The position numbers and the translations under genes are program-made. Positions 8,934 to 18,563 of a DNA stretch of 64,000 bases are shown piece after piece. Numbering within the stretch: the first letter of the stretch is position 1; each line of letters opens with the position of its first letter. Source of the DNA: Arthrobacter sp. EPSL27. Lineage in GTDB: Bacteria; Actinomycetota; Actinomycetes; Actinomycetales; Micrococcaceae. The notes under the pieces were generated by a model. The model saw only the letters and a program-made list of their open reading frames with translations, searched no databases and was not told where the DNA came from. The stretch covers positions 1 to 64,000 of the forward strand of contig NZ_LNUT01000005.1 in NCBI RefSeq assembly GCF_001512305.1, given 5' to 3'.

Positions 8934-9743
8934 ATGGCTACCCGGGTATTGACGAAGCTGGTTTCCGCCGCCATCACGCTTGGCCTTGTCCTGCTGGGCG
9001 GAGGGCCGGCGTCCGCTGCCCCGCCCCGGAGCTCAGAACCGGTCGGCATCGACGTCTCCTGGCCGCAGTGCGGCAAGACCCTCCCCAAGCGGCCGGCGTT
9101 CGCGATTGTCGGAGTGAACAACGGGCTCGCCAACACCACCAACCCGTGCCTTGCTGAGCAGCTTGAGTGGGCCGAAACCGCGCCGACGCCGGCGCTCACC
9201 GACCAGCCGCGGGTGGCGCTTTACGTCAACACGGCCAACCCGGGCCTGCAGGGCTCGTGGTGGCCCACGTCCAACCACTACGGCGGTGCCGACGTCGACA
9301 ACCCGTACGGTGTCTGCGGCAGCGGGGCGGGCGACTTCAAAGCCTGCTCCTACATGTACGGCTACGCAAAGGCCTATGACGACGCCACGATCCGCGGGAT
9401 CGACAATCCGCAGGACTACCTGTGGTGGCTGGATGTGGAGACGGAAAACAGCTGGCAGGCGGACAAGGCCGCGAACGTCGCCGACTTGGAGGGCATGGCC
9501 GACTACTTCGAGAGCATCGGCGCGAAGGTCGGGATCTATTCCACGGGCTACCAGTGGGGCCAGATCGCCGGCACGGTTCCTGCTGGCAGCCCCCTCGCAG
9601 GTCTGCCCAGCTGGCTTGCCGGGGCGCGGTCCCTGAACGGCGCCAAGTCGAACTGCTTCCTGCCGGCGCTCACCCCCGGCAGCCGCGTGGCCTTGACGCA
9701 GTACGTTTCCGGCGGCCTGGACTACAACTATTCCTGCCCCTGA
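8934..9743 (+). CDS. Secreted GH25-like / DUF1906-type hydrolase
   Basis: A 269-residue exported protein. Residues 1-28 form a signal peptide (hydrophobic AAITLGLVLLGG, cleavage after ASA). The mature part begins GIDVSWPQCG and contains WWLDVETENSW, the paired acidic strand typical of lysozyme-like GH25 and DUF1906 barrels, so cell-wall hydrolysis is possible but not shown. Several Cys in the mature part suggest disulfides. The ATG has no clear Shine-Dalgarno, but a TAAGCT hexamer ends five bases upstream, so translation may be leaderless. Confidence 0.78.
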   Translation: MATRVLTKLVSAAITLGLVLLGGGPASAAPPRSSEPVGIDVSWPQCGKTLPKRPAFAIVGVNNGLANTTNPCLAEQLEWAETAPTPALTDQPRVALYVNTANPGLQGSWWPTSNHYGGADVDNPYGVCGSGAGDFKACSYMYGYAKAYDDATIRGIDNPQDYLWWLDVETENSWQADKAANVADLEGMADYFESIGAKVGIYSTGYQWGQIAGTVPAGSPLAGLPSWLAGARSLNGAKSNCFLPALTPGSRVALTQYVSGGLDYNYSCP

Positions 9744-9877
9744 CCTGCCGGCCGCCGCATGGGGAACGCCACAGCGGGCGCAGAAATAAGCCGGTGCCCG
9801 GCGTCGTTGTCACCAGTGTGCGCCTGCCAGAGGCCGGTGCCCGTCAGTGACTTCCGCTACGAAAGGCCGGCTTTTCC

Positions 9878-10867
9878 GTGACTGTTCCGCTTTCCATCCT
9901 TGACCTGGCAACCATCGGCAAGGGCCAGACGGCGGCAGAGAGCCTGGCGGGCAGCGTGGCCATGGCCCAGCTCGCCGAAACCTCGGGCTACCGGCGGGTC
10001 TGGTACGCCGAGCACCACAACATGTCCGCGATCGCCTCCTCGGCCACCAGCGTGCTGATCGCCCACGTCGCCGCGCAGACCGAGAGCATCCGCCTCGGCG
10101 CCGGCGGTGTGATGCTGCCCAACCACTCCCCGCTGACCATCGCCGAGCAGTTCGGCACCCTGGAGACCCTGCACCCCGGGCGGATCGACCTGGGCCTGGG
10201 CCGCGCGCCGGGCAGCGACCAGAACACGCTGCGGGCCCTGCGCCGCGACCCGATGTCCGCCGACAGTTTCCCGCAGGACGTCCTCGAACTTCAGGGCTAC
10301 CTGACCGGCCCCACCCGCATCCAGGGCGTGGAGGCCACCCCCGGCAAGGGCACCAACGTGCCGCTGTACATCCTGGGATCCTCGCTGTTTGGCGCCCGGC
10401 TCGCCGCGCAGCTGGGCCTGCCGTACGCCTTCGCCTCGCACTTCGCGCCCAACGCCCTCCAGGACGCCGTCGCCCTCTACCGCCGCGACTTCCGGCCCTC
10501 CGCGCAGCTGGACGCCCCGCACGTGATCGCCGGCGTCAACGTGATCGCTGCGGACTCCGCGGCCGAGGCGCAGGAGATGTTCCATGCCACCAAACGTGCC
10601 CGCGTCTCGCTGTTCTTCGGCAACGGCCGCGAATTCAGCGACGACGAGGCGGACATGATCCTGGACTCGCCGCAGGGCCAGCACGTGGCGCAGATGATGA
10701 AGTACTCCGCCGTGGGCACGCCGGACACCGTGCTGGACTACCTCGACGAGTTCGCTGCCCACGCCGACGCCGACGAGCTGATCGTCGCGCACCAGAGCAA
10801 CGGCACCGAGGCGCGGCTGCGGTCGGTGCAGCTGCTGGCCGAAGCCGCCGGGCTGGTCCGCGTCTAA
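9878..10867 (+). CDS. LLM class flavin-dependent oxidoreductase
   Basis: A 329-residue bacterial-luciferase-like monooxygenase that would use reduced FMN or F420; the substrate cannot be told. Family marks are [10 protein letters not shown] near residue 45, the [11 protein letters not shown] strand and the [12 protein letters not shown] motif near residue 105, all typical of the YhbW/MsnO8-like branch. The length is normal. The start is GTG with a weak GAAAGG upstream. It is followed by its own terminator, so it is probably transcribed alone. Confidence 0.9.
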   Translation: MTVPLSILDLATIGKGQTAAESLAGSVAMAQLAETSGYRRVWYAEHHNMSAIASSATSVLIAHVAAQTESIRLGAGGVMLPNHSPLTIAEQFGTLETLHPGRIDLGLGRAPGSDQNTLRALRRDPMSADSFPQDVLELQGYLTGPTRIQGVEATPGKGTNVPLYILGSSLFGARLAAQLGLPYAFASHFAPNALQDAVALYRRDFRPSAQLDAPHVIAGVNVIAADSAAEAQEMFHATKRARVSLFFGNGREFSDDEADMILDSPQGQHVAQMMKYSAVGTPDTVLDYLDEFAAHADADELIVAHQSNGTEARLRSVQLLAEAAGLVRV

Positions 10868-10875
10868 GGCGCCGG

Positions 10876-10916
10876 TCCCGGCGGTTGCGGATGTTACACA
10901 CCCGCAACCGCCGGGA
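10876..10916 (+). terminator. Terminator after the LLM oxidoreductase
   Basis: A perfect 15-bp stem (10876-10890, TCCCGGCGGTTGCGG, with 10902-10916) and an 11-base loop begin nine bases after the stop codon. There is no T-tract. Confidence 0.75.
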
Positions 10917-11009
10917 CACCCGTGGGAAACCGGGCCGGGAAACACTGGGAGTACGTCCCGCAGGGGCGGTGACACGCAGGCATTGGGGACGACTCGAAGG
11001 ACTCCGCCC

Positions 11010-13637
11010 ATGCCCACTCCGCTCAACCAGTCCCTGGCCGATTCTGCTCTCCTGACGAAATCCCTGCCGCTGGGACTGCTCCGCGCCTTCGTGCAGACCG
11101 ACGCGGCCGACGACGGGCTGACGCCGCAGCTGCTGGCCGAGCTCAAGCTCCTGGCCCGCACGCCGGGACTGCTGGTGGCCTGCAACTACGGCGGAACCCT
11201 GTGCGCCGCGGAAGGCATCTCCACCGAGACGCTGCCGCTGGGCAGCGCCGCCATTGCGCTGCGGGCCTTGGCCGCCCTGCCGAACACCCACGCCGCCGTG
11301 ATCTCGGGGCGTTCCCTGCGCGACCTGGCGGCCGTCTCGCGCCTGCCCGCAGAGGTGCATCTTGTCGGCTCGCACGGCGCCGAGTTCGACATGGGCTTCG
11401 CCCACGGCCTGTCCCTGGCCACCGAATCCGTGCTGCAGCAGGCCAGCCAGGCGCTCGCCGAAACCGTGGGCGCCTACCGCGGCATCACTATCGAGCGGAA
11501 GCCCGTCGCCGTGTCCGTGCACACCCGCCCGGCAGCCCCCGACGTCGTCGAGCTGGCCACCCGGCAGGCGGAAGACATCGCCCGGGCGCACGGGCTGAAC
11601 TTCATCATCGACGGCTCCGTCCTGGACCTGTCCGTGGTGGATCCGTCAAAGGGCGCCGCGCTGGAGCACCTGCGCTCCATGCTCGGGGCCAGCGCCGCCC
11701 TCTACGCCGGGGACGCCTCCAGCGATGAGGCCGCCATGGCCACCCTGCGCGGGCCGGACCTGGGCCTGCGCGTCGGGCCGGGACCCACCGTTGCACCGCA
11801 CCGGCTGCGGGACCCGGAGTCCTTCGCCCGCGTCCTGGCCGTCCTCTTTGAGCTCCGGCGGGCCTGGCTCTTCGGCGAGGACGCCGTCGGCCTGGAACGG
11901 CATTCGCTGATCGGCAACGGCTCCTCCACCGCCCTCATCACGCCGGACGCCCGCATCTGCTGGATGAGCCATCCGCTGCCCGATTCGGGGTCCCTCTTCG
12001 CCCATCTCCTCGGCGGGGACGCGGCGGGGCACTTCTCGGTGGAACCGGCGAAGGCCTCCCAGGTCCTGGGCCAGCGCTACGTGGACAGCACCATGATCGT
12101 GGAAACCCGCTGGGCCGACGTTACCGTCACGGACTACCTGGAACCCGCCCCCGAAGGCATCACCAGCCTGGTCCGGGTCCTCTCCGGCACGGGAACGGCG
12201 CGGATTGTGTTCGCGCCCCGCCCGGACTACGCCAACGCGCCCTTCAGCATGGAGGTCCGCGGCGGGGAGCTGCACGTGGTGGGCACCGCCGACCCGATCA
12301 TCCTGCTGGCGCCCGGCGTCGGCTTCACCATCACTTCGGACGGCCGCCACGCCACCGCCACGGCCGACGTCGAACTCCGGCACGGCCCGGTGGTGTTCAA
12401 CCTGCGCTGCGGCGACACGGAGCCGCAGCGGTCCGACCCGCCGGAAGAGAACTCGCGCCGCGCCGCCGTCGCACACCATTCCCGGCGCTGGGTGCAGGCG
12501 CTGCAGCTGCCGTCGGTCAAACCCTCCCTGGTCCGCCGCTCCGCCCTGGTGCTCCGCGCCCTGGTCCATGAGCCCACCGGCGCCGTGCTGGCCGCGCCCA
12601 CCACCTCGCTGCCGGAGGGGATCGGCGGCACCCGGAACTGGGACTACCGCTACTGCTGGCTGCGGGACGCCTCCATGACGGTCAACGCGCTGGTGGACCT
12701 GGGCTCCACCGCGGAGGCGGAAGGGTTCCTGGCGTGGCTGGGCCGGATCCTGGCCCACGCCCCCGGCCCGGAGTGGCTGCACCCGCTGTATTCGGTCACC
12801 GGGGCGCCCCTGTCCACCGAGGCCATCATCGAGAGCCTCCCCGGCTACGCCGGCTCCCGGCCGGTGCGGATCGGCAACGCCGCGGACCACCAGGTGCAGC
12901 TGGACGTCTTCGGGCCGGTGGCCGAGCTGATTGATGCCCTGAGCGCGCGGCAGGGGGCGCTCGCCGATGAGCACTGGGAGCTGATGGTCCAGATGGCCTC
13001 GGCCGTGCTGGCCCGCTGGCATGAGGCGGACCACGGGATCTGGGAGGCCCGGCGGGCGCCCAGGCACCACGTCTACACCAGGGTGATGTGCTGGGTGGCG
13101 CTGGACCGTGCGCTGCGCACCGCGGCCCGGCACGGCCGGGAGCCGCGGCCGGAGTGGGCGCCCACCGCGGCGGCCATCCGGGAGGAAGTCCTGCGCGAGG
13201 GCTGGGATGAGAGCTCGCAGTCCTACACGGTGGCCTACGACAGCCCGGACCTGGACGCCGCGGTGCTGCACATCGGCTTGTCCGGGCTCCTGGACGTCGC
13301 GGACCAGCGCTTCCTGGACACCGTCACGGCGGTGGAGCGGGAACTGCGCGTGGGGCCCACCGTGTTCCGGTACCGGTACGACGACGGGCTGCCGGGCCTG
13401 GAGGGCGGGTTCCACATCTGCACGACCTGGCTGATCGAGGCCTACGTCGCGGTCGGCCGGATCGAGGAGGCCTGGGACCTGTTCGACCAGCTGGTCAACC
13501 TCTTCGGCCCCACCGGGCTGCTGCCGGAGGAGTACGACCCGGGCACCGAGACGCACTTGGGGAACCACCCGCAGGCGTACTCGCACCTGGGCTTCATCCG
13601 CTGCGCCCGCCTGCTGGATGCGCTGCCGAAGAACTAA
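11010..13637 (+). CDS. Trehalose-phosphatase-like / GH15 fusion protein with a degenerate phosphatase site
   Basis: An 875-residue fusion. Residues about 30-285 resemble OtsB-type trehalose-6-phosphate phosphatase (AVISGRSLRDLA, LVGSHGAEFD, and motif IV GDASSDE at 234-240). Residues about 300-875 form a GH15 glycosidase of the glucoamylase/trehalase type, with GGTRNWDYRYCWLRDA at 539-554 and the late LPEEYDPGT acidic motif. The HAD catalytic start, normally DxDGT, reads NYGGT at residues 59-63, so both Asp are lost and the phosphatase half is probably inactive. The GH15 half looks whole. ATG with GAAGGA upstream is preferred to a TTG nine codons earlier. A role in trehalose or alpha-glucan use is inferred. 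Confidence 0.87.
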   Translation: MPTPLNQSLADSALLTKSLPLGLLRAFVQTDAADDGLTPQLLAELKLLARTPGLLVACNYGGTLCAAEGISTETLPLGSAAIALRALAALPNTHAAVISGRSLRDLAAVSRLPAEVHLVGSHGAEFDMGFAHGLSLATESVLQQASQALAETVGAYRGITIERKPVAVSVHTRPAAPDVVELATRQAEDIARAHGLNFIIDGSVLDLSVVDPSKGAALEHLRSMLGASAALYAGDASSDEAAMATLRGPDLGLRVGPGPTVAPHRLRDPESFARVLAVLFELRRAWLFGEDAVGLERHSLIGNGSSTALITPDARICWMSHPLPDSGSLFAHLLGGDAAGHFSVEPAKASQVLGQRYVDSTMIVETRWADVTVTDYLEPAPEGITSLVRVLSGTGTARIVFAPRPDYANAPFSMEVRGGELHVVGTADPIILLAPGVGFTITSDGRHATATADVELRHGPVVFNLRCGDTEPQRSDPPEENSRRAAVAHHSRRWVQALQLPSVKPSLVRRSALVLRALVHEPTGAVLAAPTTSLPEGIGGTRNWDYRYCWLRDASMTVNALVDLGSTAEAEGFLAWLGRILAHAPGPEWLHPLYSVTGAPLSTEAIIESLPGYAGSRPVRIGNAADHQVQLDVFGPVAELIDALSARQGALADEHWELMVQMASAVLARWHEADHGIWEARRAPRHHVYTRVMCWVALDRALRTAARHGREPRPEWAPTAAAIREEVLREGWDESSQSYTVAYDSPDLDAAVLHIGLSGLLDVADQRFLDTVTAVERELRVGPTVFRYRYDDGLPGLEGGFHICTTWLIEAYVAVGRIEEAWDLFDQLVNLFGPTGLLPEEYDPGTETHLGNHPQAYSHLGFIRCARLLDALPKN

Positions 13638-13664
13638 CTGGAAGCCCCCGCATAGTGGAGCCCG

Positions 13665-14732
13665 CTATTCGCAGGCGATGCCGTCGCGGTCGCCGTCCAT
13701 CTGCTCACGGTAGCCCGGCTGGCCGGCCCGCAGCGGGGCGGCACCGGCGGCGCGGGCGGCGGCGCAGTTCGCGTAGTACACGGCGGCCGGGGCCGGGTCC
13801 TTGGGGGCGGGGGCTGCAGCGGCCGGAGGCGCGGGGGCCGGCTGCGTCGCTGCCTCAGCCTGCGGCCCTGCCGTGGAAGCGGCGGGGGCGGGCGTGTCGG
13901 GGCAGGCCGCCAGCACCCGGGCCATCGCGTCGTGTTCGGCCTGGGTCACCCAGAGCCCGTACCCGGCCTTGACCGAGATCTGGCGGGCCACGTACTCGCA
14001 GCGGAAGGACTTGTTCGGCGGCAGCCAGGTGGCGGCGTCGCCGTCGCTCTTGCGCTGGTTCGTGGGCCCGTCCACCGCGAGCAGGTTCAGCGGATCGTTG
14101 GCGAAGGAGAGCCGCCGGGTTTCGGACAGCTGCTGGGCGCCCTTCTGCCACGCGTCGCTGAGCGCCACCACGTGGTCGATCTGCACCGCGTCACTGGTGC
14201 TGCTGCCGCGGAGGAAGTTGATCAGCGTTGCCGTGTAGGGATCGTTCAGGACGCCGGAGAGGACAACGCAGTCCCCGGTCCCGGGCTTGAGGGCAAGGCT
14301 GCTCAGGTCGCGGCGGAGCATGTCGTTGCGGGTGTCGCAGCCGTTGCGGTCGACGTCGGCCCAGGCCTGGCCGAACTGGTCGCGCGAGTAGCCTGTTTTT
14401 GGCGCCCGGCCCTTGACCGGGATGGTGGCCAGCACCTCCAGCGCCTTGCCGGCGGACGCCGGCTGGGCATCGTCCGCGGCCGGGACCTGGCCGGCTTGCG
14501 GGGTGGCGCCGGCGGCGCTCGGTGGGGCCGCGGTTGCGCTGGAGTTTTCGACGGCGGCCGGCCCGGCGGCCGGGGCGGTGCCGGGGCCGGCGCAGGCCGT
14601 GGCGGACACCAGGACCAGCCCGGCCAGCCCGGCCGCTATCCAGTCGACGCCGGACCTGAACCTGCTGCCGCCGGACCTGACGGACTCGGCCCTGCCGGCT
14701 CCGGCCGTGCCGCGCGTTCCCACCCTCTGCAA
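13665..14732 (-). CDS. Lipoprotein HNH nuclease (DUF1524) with Excalibur domain
   Basis: A 355-residue cell-surface protein. A hydrophobic segment ends in SATAC, giving a lipobox with Cys47, so it is probably lipid-anchored outside the membrane; the 30-residue N-terminal extension is unusually long. The middle contains the GmrSD/DUF1524-type HNH marks IDHVVALSDAW, LNLLAVDGPTNQRKSDGD and AATWLPPNKSFRC. An Ala/Pro-rich linker leads to a C-terminal Excalibur calcium-binding domain ending DGDRDGIACE. Secreted nucleases of this build are common in actinobacteria; nutrient DNA breakdown is a plausible role. Confidence 0.87.
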   Translation of the reverse strand: MQRVGTRGTAGAGRAESVRSGGSRFRSGVDWIAAGLAGLVLVSATACAGPGTAPAAGPAAVENSSATAAPPSAAGATPQAGQVPAADDAQPASAGKALEVLATIPVKGRAPKTGYSRDQFGQAWADVDRNGCDTRNDMLRRDLSSLALKPGTGDCVVLSGVLNDPYTATLINFLRGSSTSDAVQIDHVVALSDAWQKGAQQLSETRRLSFANDPLNLLAVDGPTNQRKSDGDAATWLPPNKSFRCEYVARQISVKAGYGLWVTQAEHDAMARVLAACPDTPAPAASTAGPQAEAATQPAPAPPAAAAPAPKDPAPAAVYYANCAAARAAGAAPLRAGQPGYREQMDGDRDGIACE

Positions 14733-14792
14733 GTCTTCCCCACCTCGTGCTGATGCCCCGGTATCCCGGGGGCCTCCTGCGTCCTGTCCAGC

Positions 14793-15923
14793 CTACCGGC
14801 GCCGCGGACGGGTCACCGAGAAGATGTCCGGCGCGGTGCCCTCGCCGGTGGCGAGGTCGGCGAGGATCCTGCCTACGACGGGGGTGAATTTGAACCCGTG
14901 GCCAGAGAAACCCGCGCCGATCACCAGCGGTCCGATCCGGTCGAGGATGAAGTTCTCGTCCACGGTGGTGGTGTAGGTGCAGCTGATGGGGGTGAGGGAA
15001 TCGGCGTCCACGCCCGGCAGCCAGGTCCGGGCGTACCGCTGCAGGGCGGCCATCTGGGCGGGCTCCGGCAGAAACGATCTGCGGTCCGGGTCCACCACCG
15101 GCCCCACGCCGTGCCAGCCGGCCTTGATTCCCTCGCCAGGGGTCTGCATACCGTAAACCGGGGAGTACCAGTCCGCGAATTCCGGGCCGGGGCCGGGGAT
15201 GTGGTTGAAGCCGGGCCAGAGCGCCCCTTCATCCGCGACGGCGAAGTGCGCCGGCTGCTCCTGCGTGACTGTGAGCCGGGGGAGGGCCACCTGGGCCCCG
15301 AGCAGTTTCGCGGTCCAGGCCCCGGCGGTGACCACGGCCTGCCGGGCGGCCAGCACCTCGGTGCTGCCGCCGTCGTCCACCGTGAGCCGGACGCCGCTGT
15401 CCTGCACAGCGACGTCAAGCACCTTGACCCCGTGCCGGACGTCGGCCCCGCGGCCGGCGGCGAGGCGCTGCATCACCGGGAGGGCGGCCTCGGGATTCAG
15501 CTGCCCGCCGTCGGGCATGTGCAGCACCTGCTGGTCGAACCGGATGCCCCGCCAGCGTTCGGCCGCCTCCGCGGCGTCCAGGAATTCGGCCCGCAGCCCG
15601 GCGGCGTGGAGGGCCCGCCGGACGTCACCCAGGCGCGGATCGGTCCCGTGGTTCACGACGCCGGTACGCGCCAGGAGCTGCCCGCCGCCGTCGGCCTCAA
15701 GCTCACCCCACAGACGGACAGCCTCAGCCAGCATCGCCACGTACTCCGGATCGGCGTAGCCGGGGTTGAAATTGCGCGTGGCACCGTGCGAGGCGCCATT
15801 GAGGTGCCCGGGGCTGAACTGCTCCAGCAGGGTCACGTCCCGGCCACGGCTGGCCAGCGCCCAGGCCGCTGCCGAGCCCATGGCCCCGCCCCCGACGACG
15901 ACGGTGTCAAGGTGAGTTGTCAA
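14793..15923 (-). CDS. solA: FAD-dependent oxidase, monomeric sarcosine oxidase / N-methyltryptophan oxidase type
   Basis: A 376-residue flavoenzyme that would oxidise an N-methyl amino acid to the free amino acid, formaldehyde and hydrogen peroxide. The Rossmann motif VVGGGAMGSAA is at residues 9-19. The Cys in PISCTYTTT, near residue 313, matches the cysteine that covalently holds FAD in monomeric sarcosine oxidase. The C-terminal GAGFSGHGFKF is the family signature. The exact substrate is not decided by sequence alone. It runs in the same direction as the upstream AEC carrier, about 50 bases away, so the two may be an import-and-oxidise pair. Confidence 0.86.
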   Translation of the reverse strand: MTTHLDTVVVGGGAMGSAAAWALASRGRDVTLLEQFSPGHLNGASHGATRNFNPGYADPEYVAMLAEAVRLWGELEADGGGQLLARTGVVNHGTDPRLGDVRRALHAAGLRAEFLDAAEAAERWRGIRFDQQVLHMPDGGQLNPEAALPVMQRLAAGRGADVRHGVKVLDVAVQDSGVRLTVDDGGSTEVLAARQAVVTAGAWTAKLLGAQVALPRLTVTQEQPAHFAVADEGALWPGFNHIPGPGPEFADWYSPVYGMQTPGEGIKAGWHGVGPVVDPDRRSFLPEPAQMAALQRYARTWLPGVDADSLTPISCTYTTTVDENFILDRIGPLVIGAGFSGHGFKFTPVVGRILADLATGEGTAPDIFSVTRPRRR

Positions 15924-15972
15924 AGGATCCTCCGGAGGGTGTTGGTACGGAAACGCGGCACGCCGGGCGGCG

Positions 15973-16899
15973 TCAGGCGAGGAGCAGGGCCACCACCGTC
16001 AGTGCGGGCACGGCGACCACGGTGGTAATGAGGACGGTGTCCTTCGCGACCACCAGGCCGGTCCGGTAGCGGCTGGCAATCACGAAGACATTCTGCGCGG
16101 TGGGCAGGGCGGACGTCACCACGGCGGCGAACAGCGCCTGATCCTCCAGCTGCAGGGCGAAGCGGGCGAAAAGGTAAGCCAGCAGCGGGTGCACAATCAG
16201 CTTGAAGAAGCAGGCCAGCAGGGTGTCGGTCCGGCGCCCGGCGGAGGCCTGCAGCGGACGGGAGCCGTTGAGGCTCATGCCGAACGCCAGCAGCATGGCC
16301 GGAATGGCGGCCCCGCCGATCAGGCGGATGGGCTCCATCACCAGTGTGGGCACCTGCCACCCGGTCGCGGCCACGGCAAGGCCCAGGCCGGAGCCCACAA
16401 TCATCGGGTTCCGCAGGATCATCAAGACGAAGCTCAGCGGGGTGGTCCGGTGCGTGCTGGTGGTGGCGTCCAGAATCATGAGGAACATGGGAGTGAAGAA
16501 GGCCAGCTGGAAGATCAGCAGCGGCGCCACATAGCTGGCATCCCCAAGGACGTAGACGGCGATGGGAATGCCCAGGTTGGCTGAATTGGCCAGCGAGGCG
16601 CTCATGGAGGATGTCAGGGATTCCGGCAGCGGGCGCTTGAGCAGGAAGCGGACGATGACGAAGAAGATCGCCGCGGTGGCAATGGCGCCCACCGCGGCCA
16701 CCAGCAGCGGGGCGGCAAAAACATCGCGGACGTTTGCCTTGCTGAGGGTCTCGAAGAGGAGGGCCGGGCTGGCCACGAAGAACGTCAGGGCGCTCAGCAC
16801 GGAGCGGGCGTTCTCGCCCAGGATGCCGCGGCGGCCCACGAACATGCCCACCAGGATGATGCACCAGACCACGAAGAATCCGGCGAGCACGCCTAGCAT
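15973..16899 (-). CDS. AEC (auxin efflux carrier) family transporter
   Basis: A 308-residue integral membrane protein with about ten hydrophobic helices, typical of the AEC family, whose bacterial members carry organic acids or amino acids. Recognisable segments are VGMFVGRRGIL, ANSANLGIPIAVYVLG and NPMIVGSGLGLAVAATG. The next gene in the same direction is the sarcosine-oxidase-like flavoenzyme, which suggests the carrier may move its substrate or product; this is inference. Confidence 0.86.
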   Translation of the reverse strand: MLGVLAGFFVVWCIILVGMFVGRRGILGENARSVLSALTFFVASPALLFETLSKANVRDVFAAPLLVAAVGAIATAAIFFVIVRFLLKRPLPESLTSSMSASLANSANLGIPIAVYVLGDASYVAPLLIFQLAFFTPMFLMILDATTSTHRTTPLSFVLMILRNPMIVGSGLGLAVAATGWQVPTLVMEPIRLIGGAAIPAMLLAFGMSLNGSRPLQASAGRRTDTLLACFFKLIVHPLLAYLFARFALQLEDQALFAAVVTSALPTAQNVFVIASRYRTGLVVAKDTVLITTVVAVPALTVVALLLA

Positions 16900-17017
16900 G
16901 CGGCGGTCCGCGGTATGCCGGGCAGGGGGAGGGTGGGCGTCACCTTCCCAGAGTAATCAGCTTTATTGTTCCGGGGGCGCCTGTTACGGCGTTCCGTTGA
17001 AGGCGCCGGGGGTGCCG

Positions 17018-17446
17018 TCAGTTCAGCGTGGCGTTGTTGAGGGCGTACGGCGGGCGCATGATCCCGGGGGTGTGGCCCTCCGCGGGGTCGTTGCCGATCT
17101 GGACAATTTTGTTGTCCTTGTCCACGTGGACGACTTTGGGGCTGTAGGCCTTCGCTTCATCCGTGGTCATCTGGGCGTAGGTGATCAGGATGATGATGTC
17201 GTTCTCGTGCATGAGGTGCGCGGCGGCGCCGTTGATTCCGATGACGCCTGAACCCCGCTCGCCGGCGATCGTATAGGTCTCGAGGCGGGCGCCGTTGGTG
17301 ACGTCCACAATGGAGACGAGCTCGCCGGGAAGGATGTCGGCCGCTTCCAGCAGATCCAGGTCCACGGTGACCGAACCGACATAGTGGAGGTCCGCGTGCG
17401 TGACCGTGGCGCGGTGGATCTTGGACTTGAATATTGTGCGATTCAT
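17018..17446 (-). CDS. panD: Aspartate 1-decarboxylase
   Basis: Makes beta-alanine from L-aspartate for pantothenate and coenzyme A synthesis. The 142-residue proenzyme keeps the self-cleavage site YVGSV, where the Gly24-Ser25 bond is cut so that Ser25 becomes the pyruvoyl cofactor. The active-site regions [16 protein letters not shown] and the tyrosine of LITYAQ are present. The C-terminal part after about residue 115 is longer than in E. coli PanD, as is usual in actinobacteria. No other pantothenate genes lie beside it. Confidence 0.95.
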   Translation of the reverse strand: MNRTIFKSKIHRATVTHADLHYVGSVTVDLDLLEAADILPGELVSIVDVTNGARLETYTIAGERGSGVIGINGAAAHLMHENDIIILITYAQMTTDEAKAYSPKVVHVDKDNKIVQIGNDPAEGHTPGIMRPPYALNNATLN

Positions 17447-17507
17447 AACGGGACCAGTCTAGCGCCGGGGCGCGGGAAGCGCTGTGAGCCAGCGAACATC
17501 CTCACGT

Positions 17508-18419
17508 TCAGGGGCCCGCCGGCGGGATGGACGCGGCTGTCTCGGCCAGGACCTCCCGGGCCGCCACGATCGCCGGGCGTTTGGTGCTGGAGCGCCGCAC
17601 CGAGGTGAAGATGGTCCGGTGCGGGTCGCCCGGCAGGGTGATCAGTTGCGACGTGGTTCCCCGCCCCGTCCACACCAGGTCCGGCATGAGGGCAACCGCG
17701 TTCCCGGATTCGATCAGCCGGATCTGGGCCTGCAGGTCGGCCGTCTCAAACCGGACGTCGGGTTCGAACCCTGCGCTGCGGCAGGCCTGCTCGGCCCAGT
17801 GCCGGGACGCAGCACCGCGCGGCTCCATCACCCAGGCCATTCCGGCGGTGTCGGGAAGGGACGTGACCGCCGGCCTGCCGGGGGCCGGAGGCGGCACGGC
17901 GAGGCGGATCGCGTCGCTGGTGAGCCGGACCCGGTCCAGTTCGGCGTACCGGGGTGCCGCGTGTCCCGGGTACTGCTCGGCGATGACCAGGTCAAAGTCG
18001 CGCGCCCACGTCTCGTGGAGGGCCGTCTCGGGCTCGCGCTGGGTCATTTCGATCCGCACTTCGGGATAGCGGGACGTCATCCGGGTGAGGGCGTCGGGCA
18101 TGAGGGCCAGCGCCGCAGACTGAAAGACGGCAATGCGGACTGTGCCCGTCACAGTGGTCAGCGAGGCTGCCAGATCCGCCTCGGCCTGCTCCAGTGTTTC
18201 CAGGAGCTGGGCCGTGTGGGCCACCAGGACCTCGGCCTGCGGGGTGAGCTGGACCCGCCGTCCCGTCTTGCGCAGAAGCTCGACGCCGGCCTCCTTTTCC
18301 AGGAGCGCCAGCTGCTGCGACACCGAGGAGGGGCTGTACTGGAGCGCCTCGGCAACCTCGGCCAGGGTCCCACGGATTTGCAGCTCGCGCAGAAGGCGCA
18401 ACCGCCGGACATCCAGCAT
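17508..18419 (-). CDS. LysR-type regulator, probable regulator of proline uptake and use
   Basis: A 303-residue LysR-family protein. Residues 1-60 form the winged helix-turn-helix (LAEVAEALQYSPSSVSQQLALLE) and the rest the periplasmic-binding-like effector domain (TGTVRIAVFQS, FDLVIAEQYPGH). An AAGGA lies before the ATG. The gene diverges from an APC permease, with putA next downstream, and an inverted repeat sits in the shared upstream region, so control of the permease and putA with an amino-acid ligand such as proline is likely. The ligand is inferred from neighbours only. Confidence 0.87.
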   Translation of the reverse strand: MLDVRRLRLLRELQIRGTLAEVAEALQYSPSSVSQQLALLEKEAGVELLRKTGRRVQLTPQAEVLVAHTAQLLETLEQAEADLAASLTTVTGTVRIAVFQSAALALMPDALTRMTSRYPEVRIEMTQREPETALHETWARDFDLVIAEQYPGHAAPRYAELDRVRLTSDAIRLAVPPPAPGRPAVTSLPDTAGMAWVMEPRGAASRHWAEQACRSAGFEPDVRFETADLQAQIRLIESGNAVALMPDLVWTGRGTTSQLITLPGDPHRTIFTSVRRSSTKRPAIVAAREVLAETAASIPPAGP

Positions 18420-18431
18420 TGCTATTCCTTT

Positions 18432-18466
18432 GTGAATTCTAATGGTTATTGATTAGGAGAATTCAC
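18432..18466. promoter_or_regulatory. Inverted repeat, probable LysR operator
   Basis: A perfect 9-bp inverted repeat, GTGAATTCT (18432-18440) and AGAATTCAC (18458-18466), is separated by 17 bases in the divergent region between the LysR gene and the permease. It lies 12 bases from the LysR start codon and abuts the permease promoter block, as expected of an autoregulated LysR activator site. Confidence 0.65.
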
Positions 18467-18496
18467 TTTATCTAATGCAATCGCAGTTGCATACTG
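18466..18496 (+). promoter_or_regulatory. Permease promoter block shared with putA
   Basis: A 31-base block starts CTTTATCT and ends GCATACTG. It matches the block upstream of putA (20205-20235) at 24 of 31 positions with no gaps. TTATCT and CATACT can serve as -35 and -10 hexamers with a spacer of 16 bases. Confidence 0.6.
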
Positions 18497-18563
18497 TTGT
18501 CGTTATGTAACCCCCATCACAGGGTGGATTGATGGGCGCCACACCTAAACGCGGGAGACCCTG

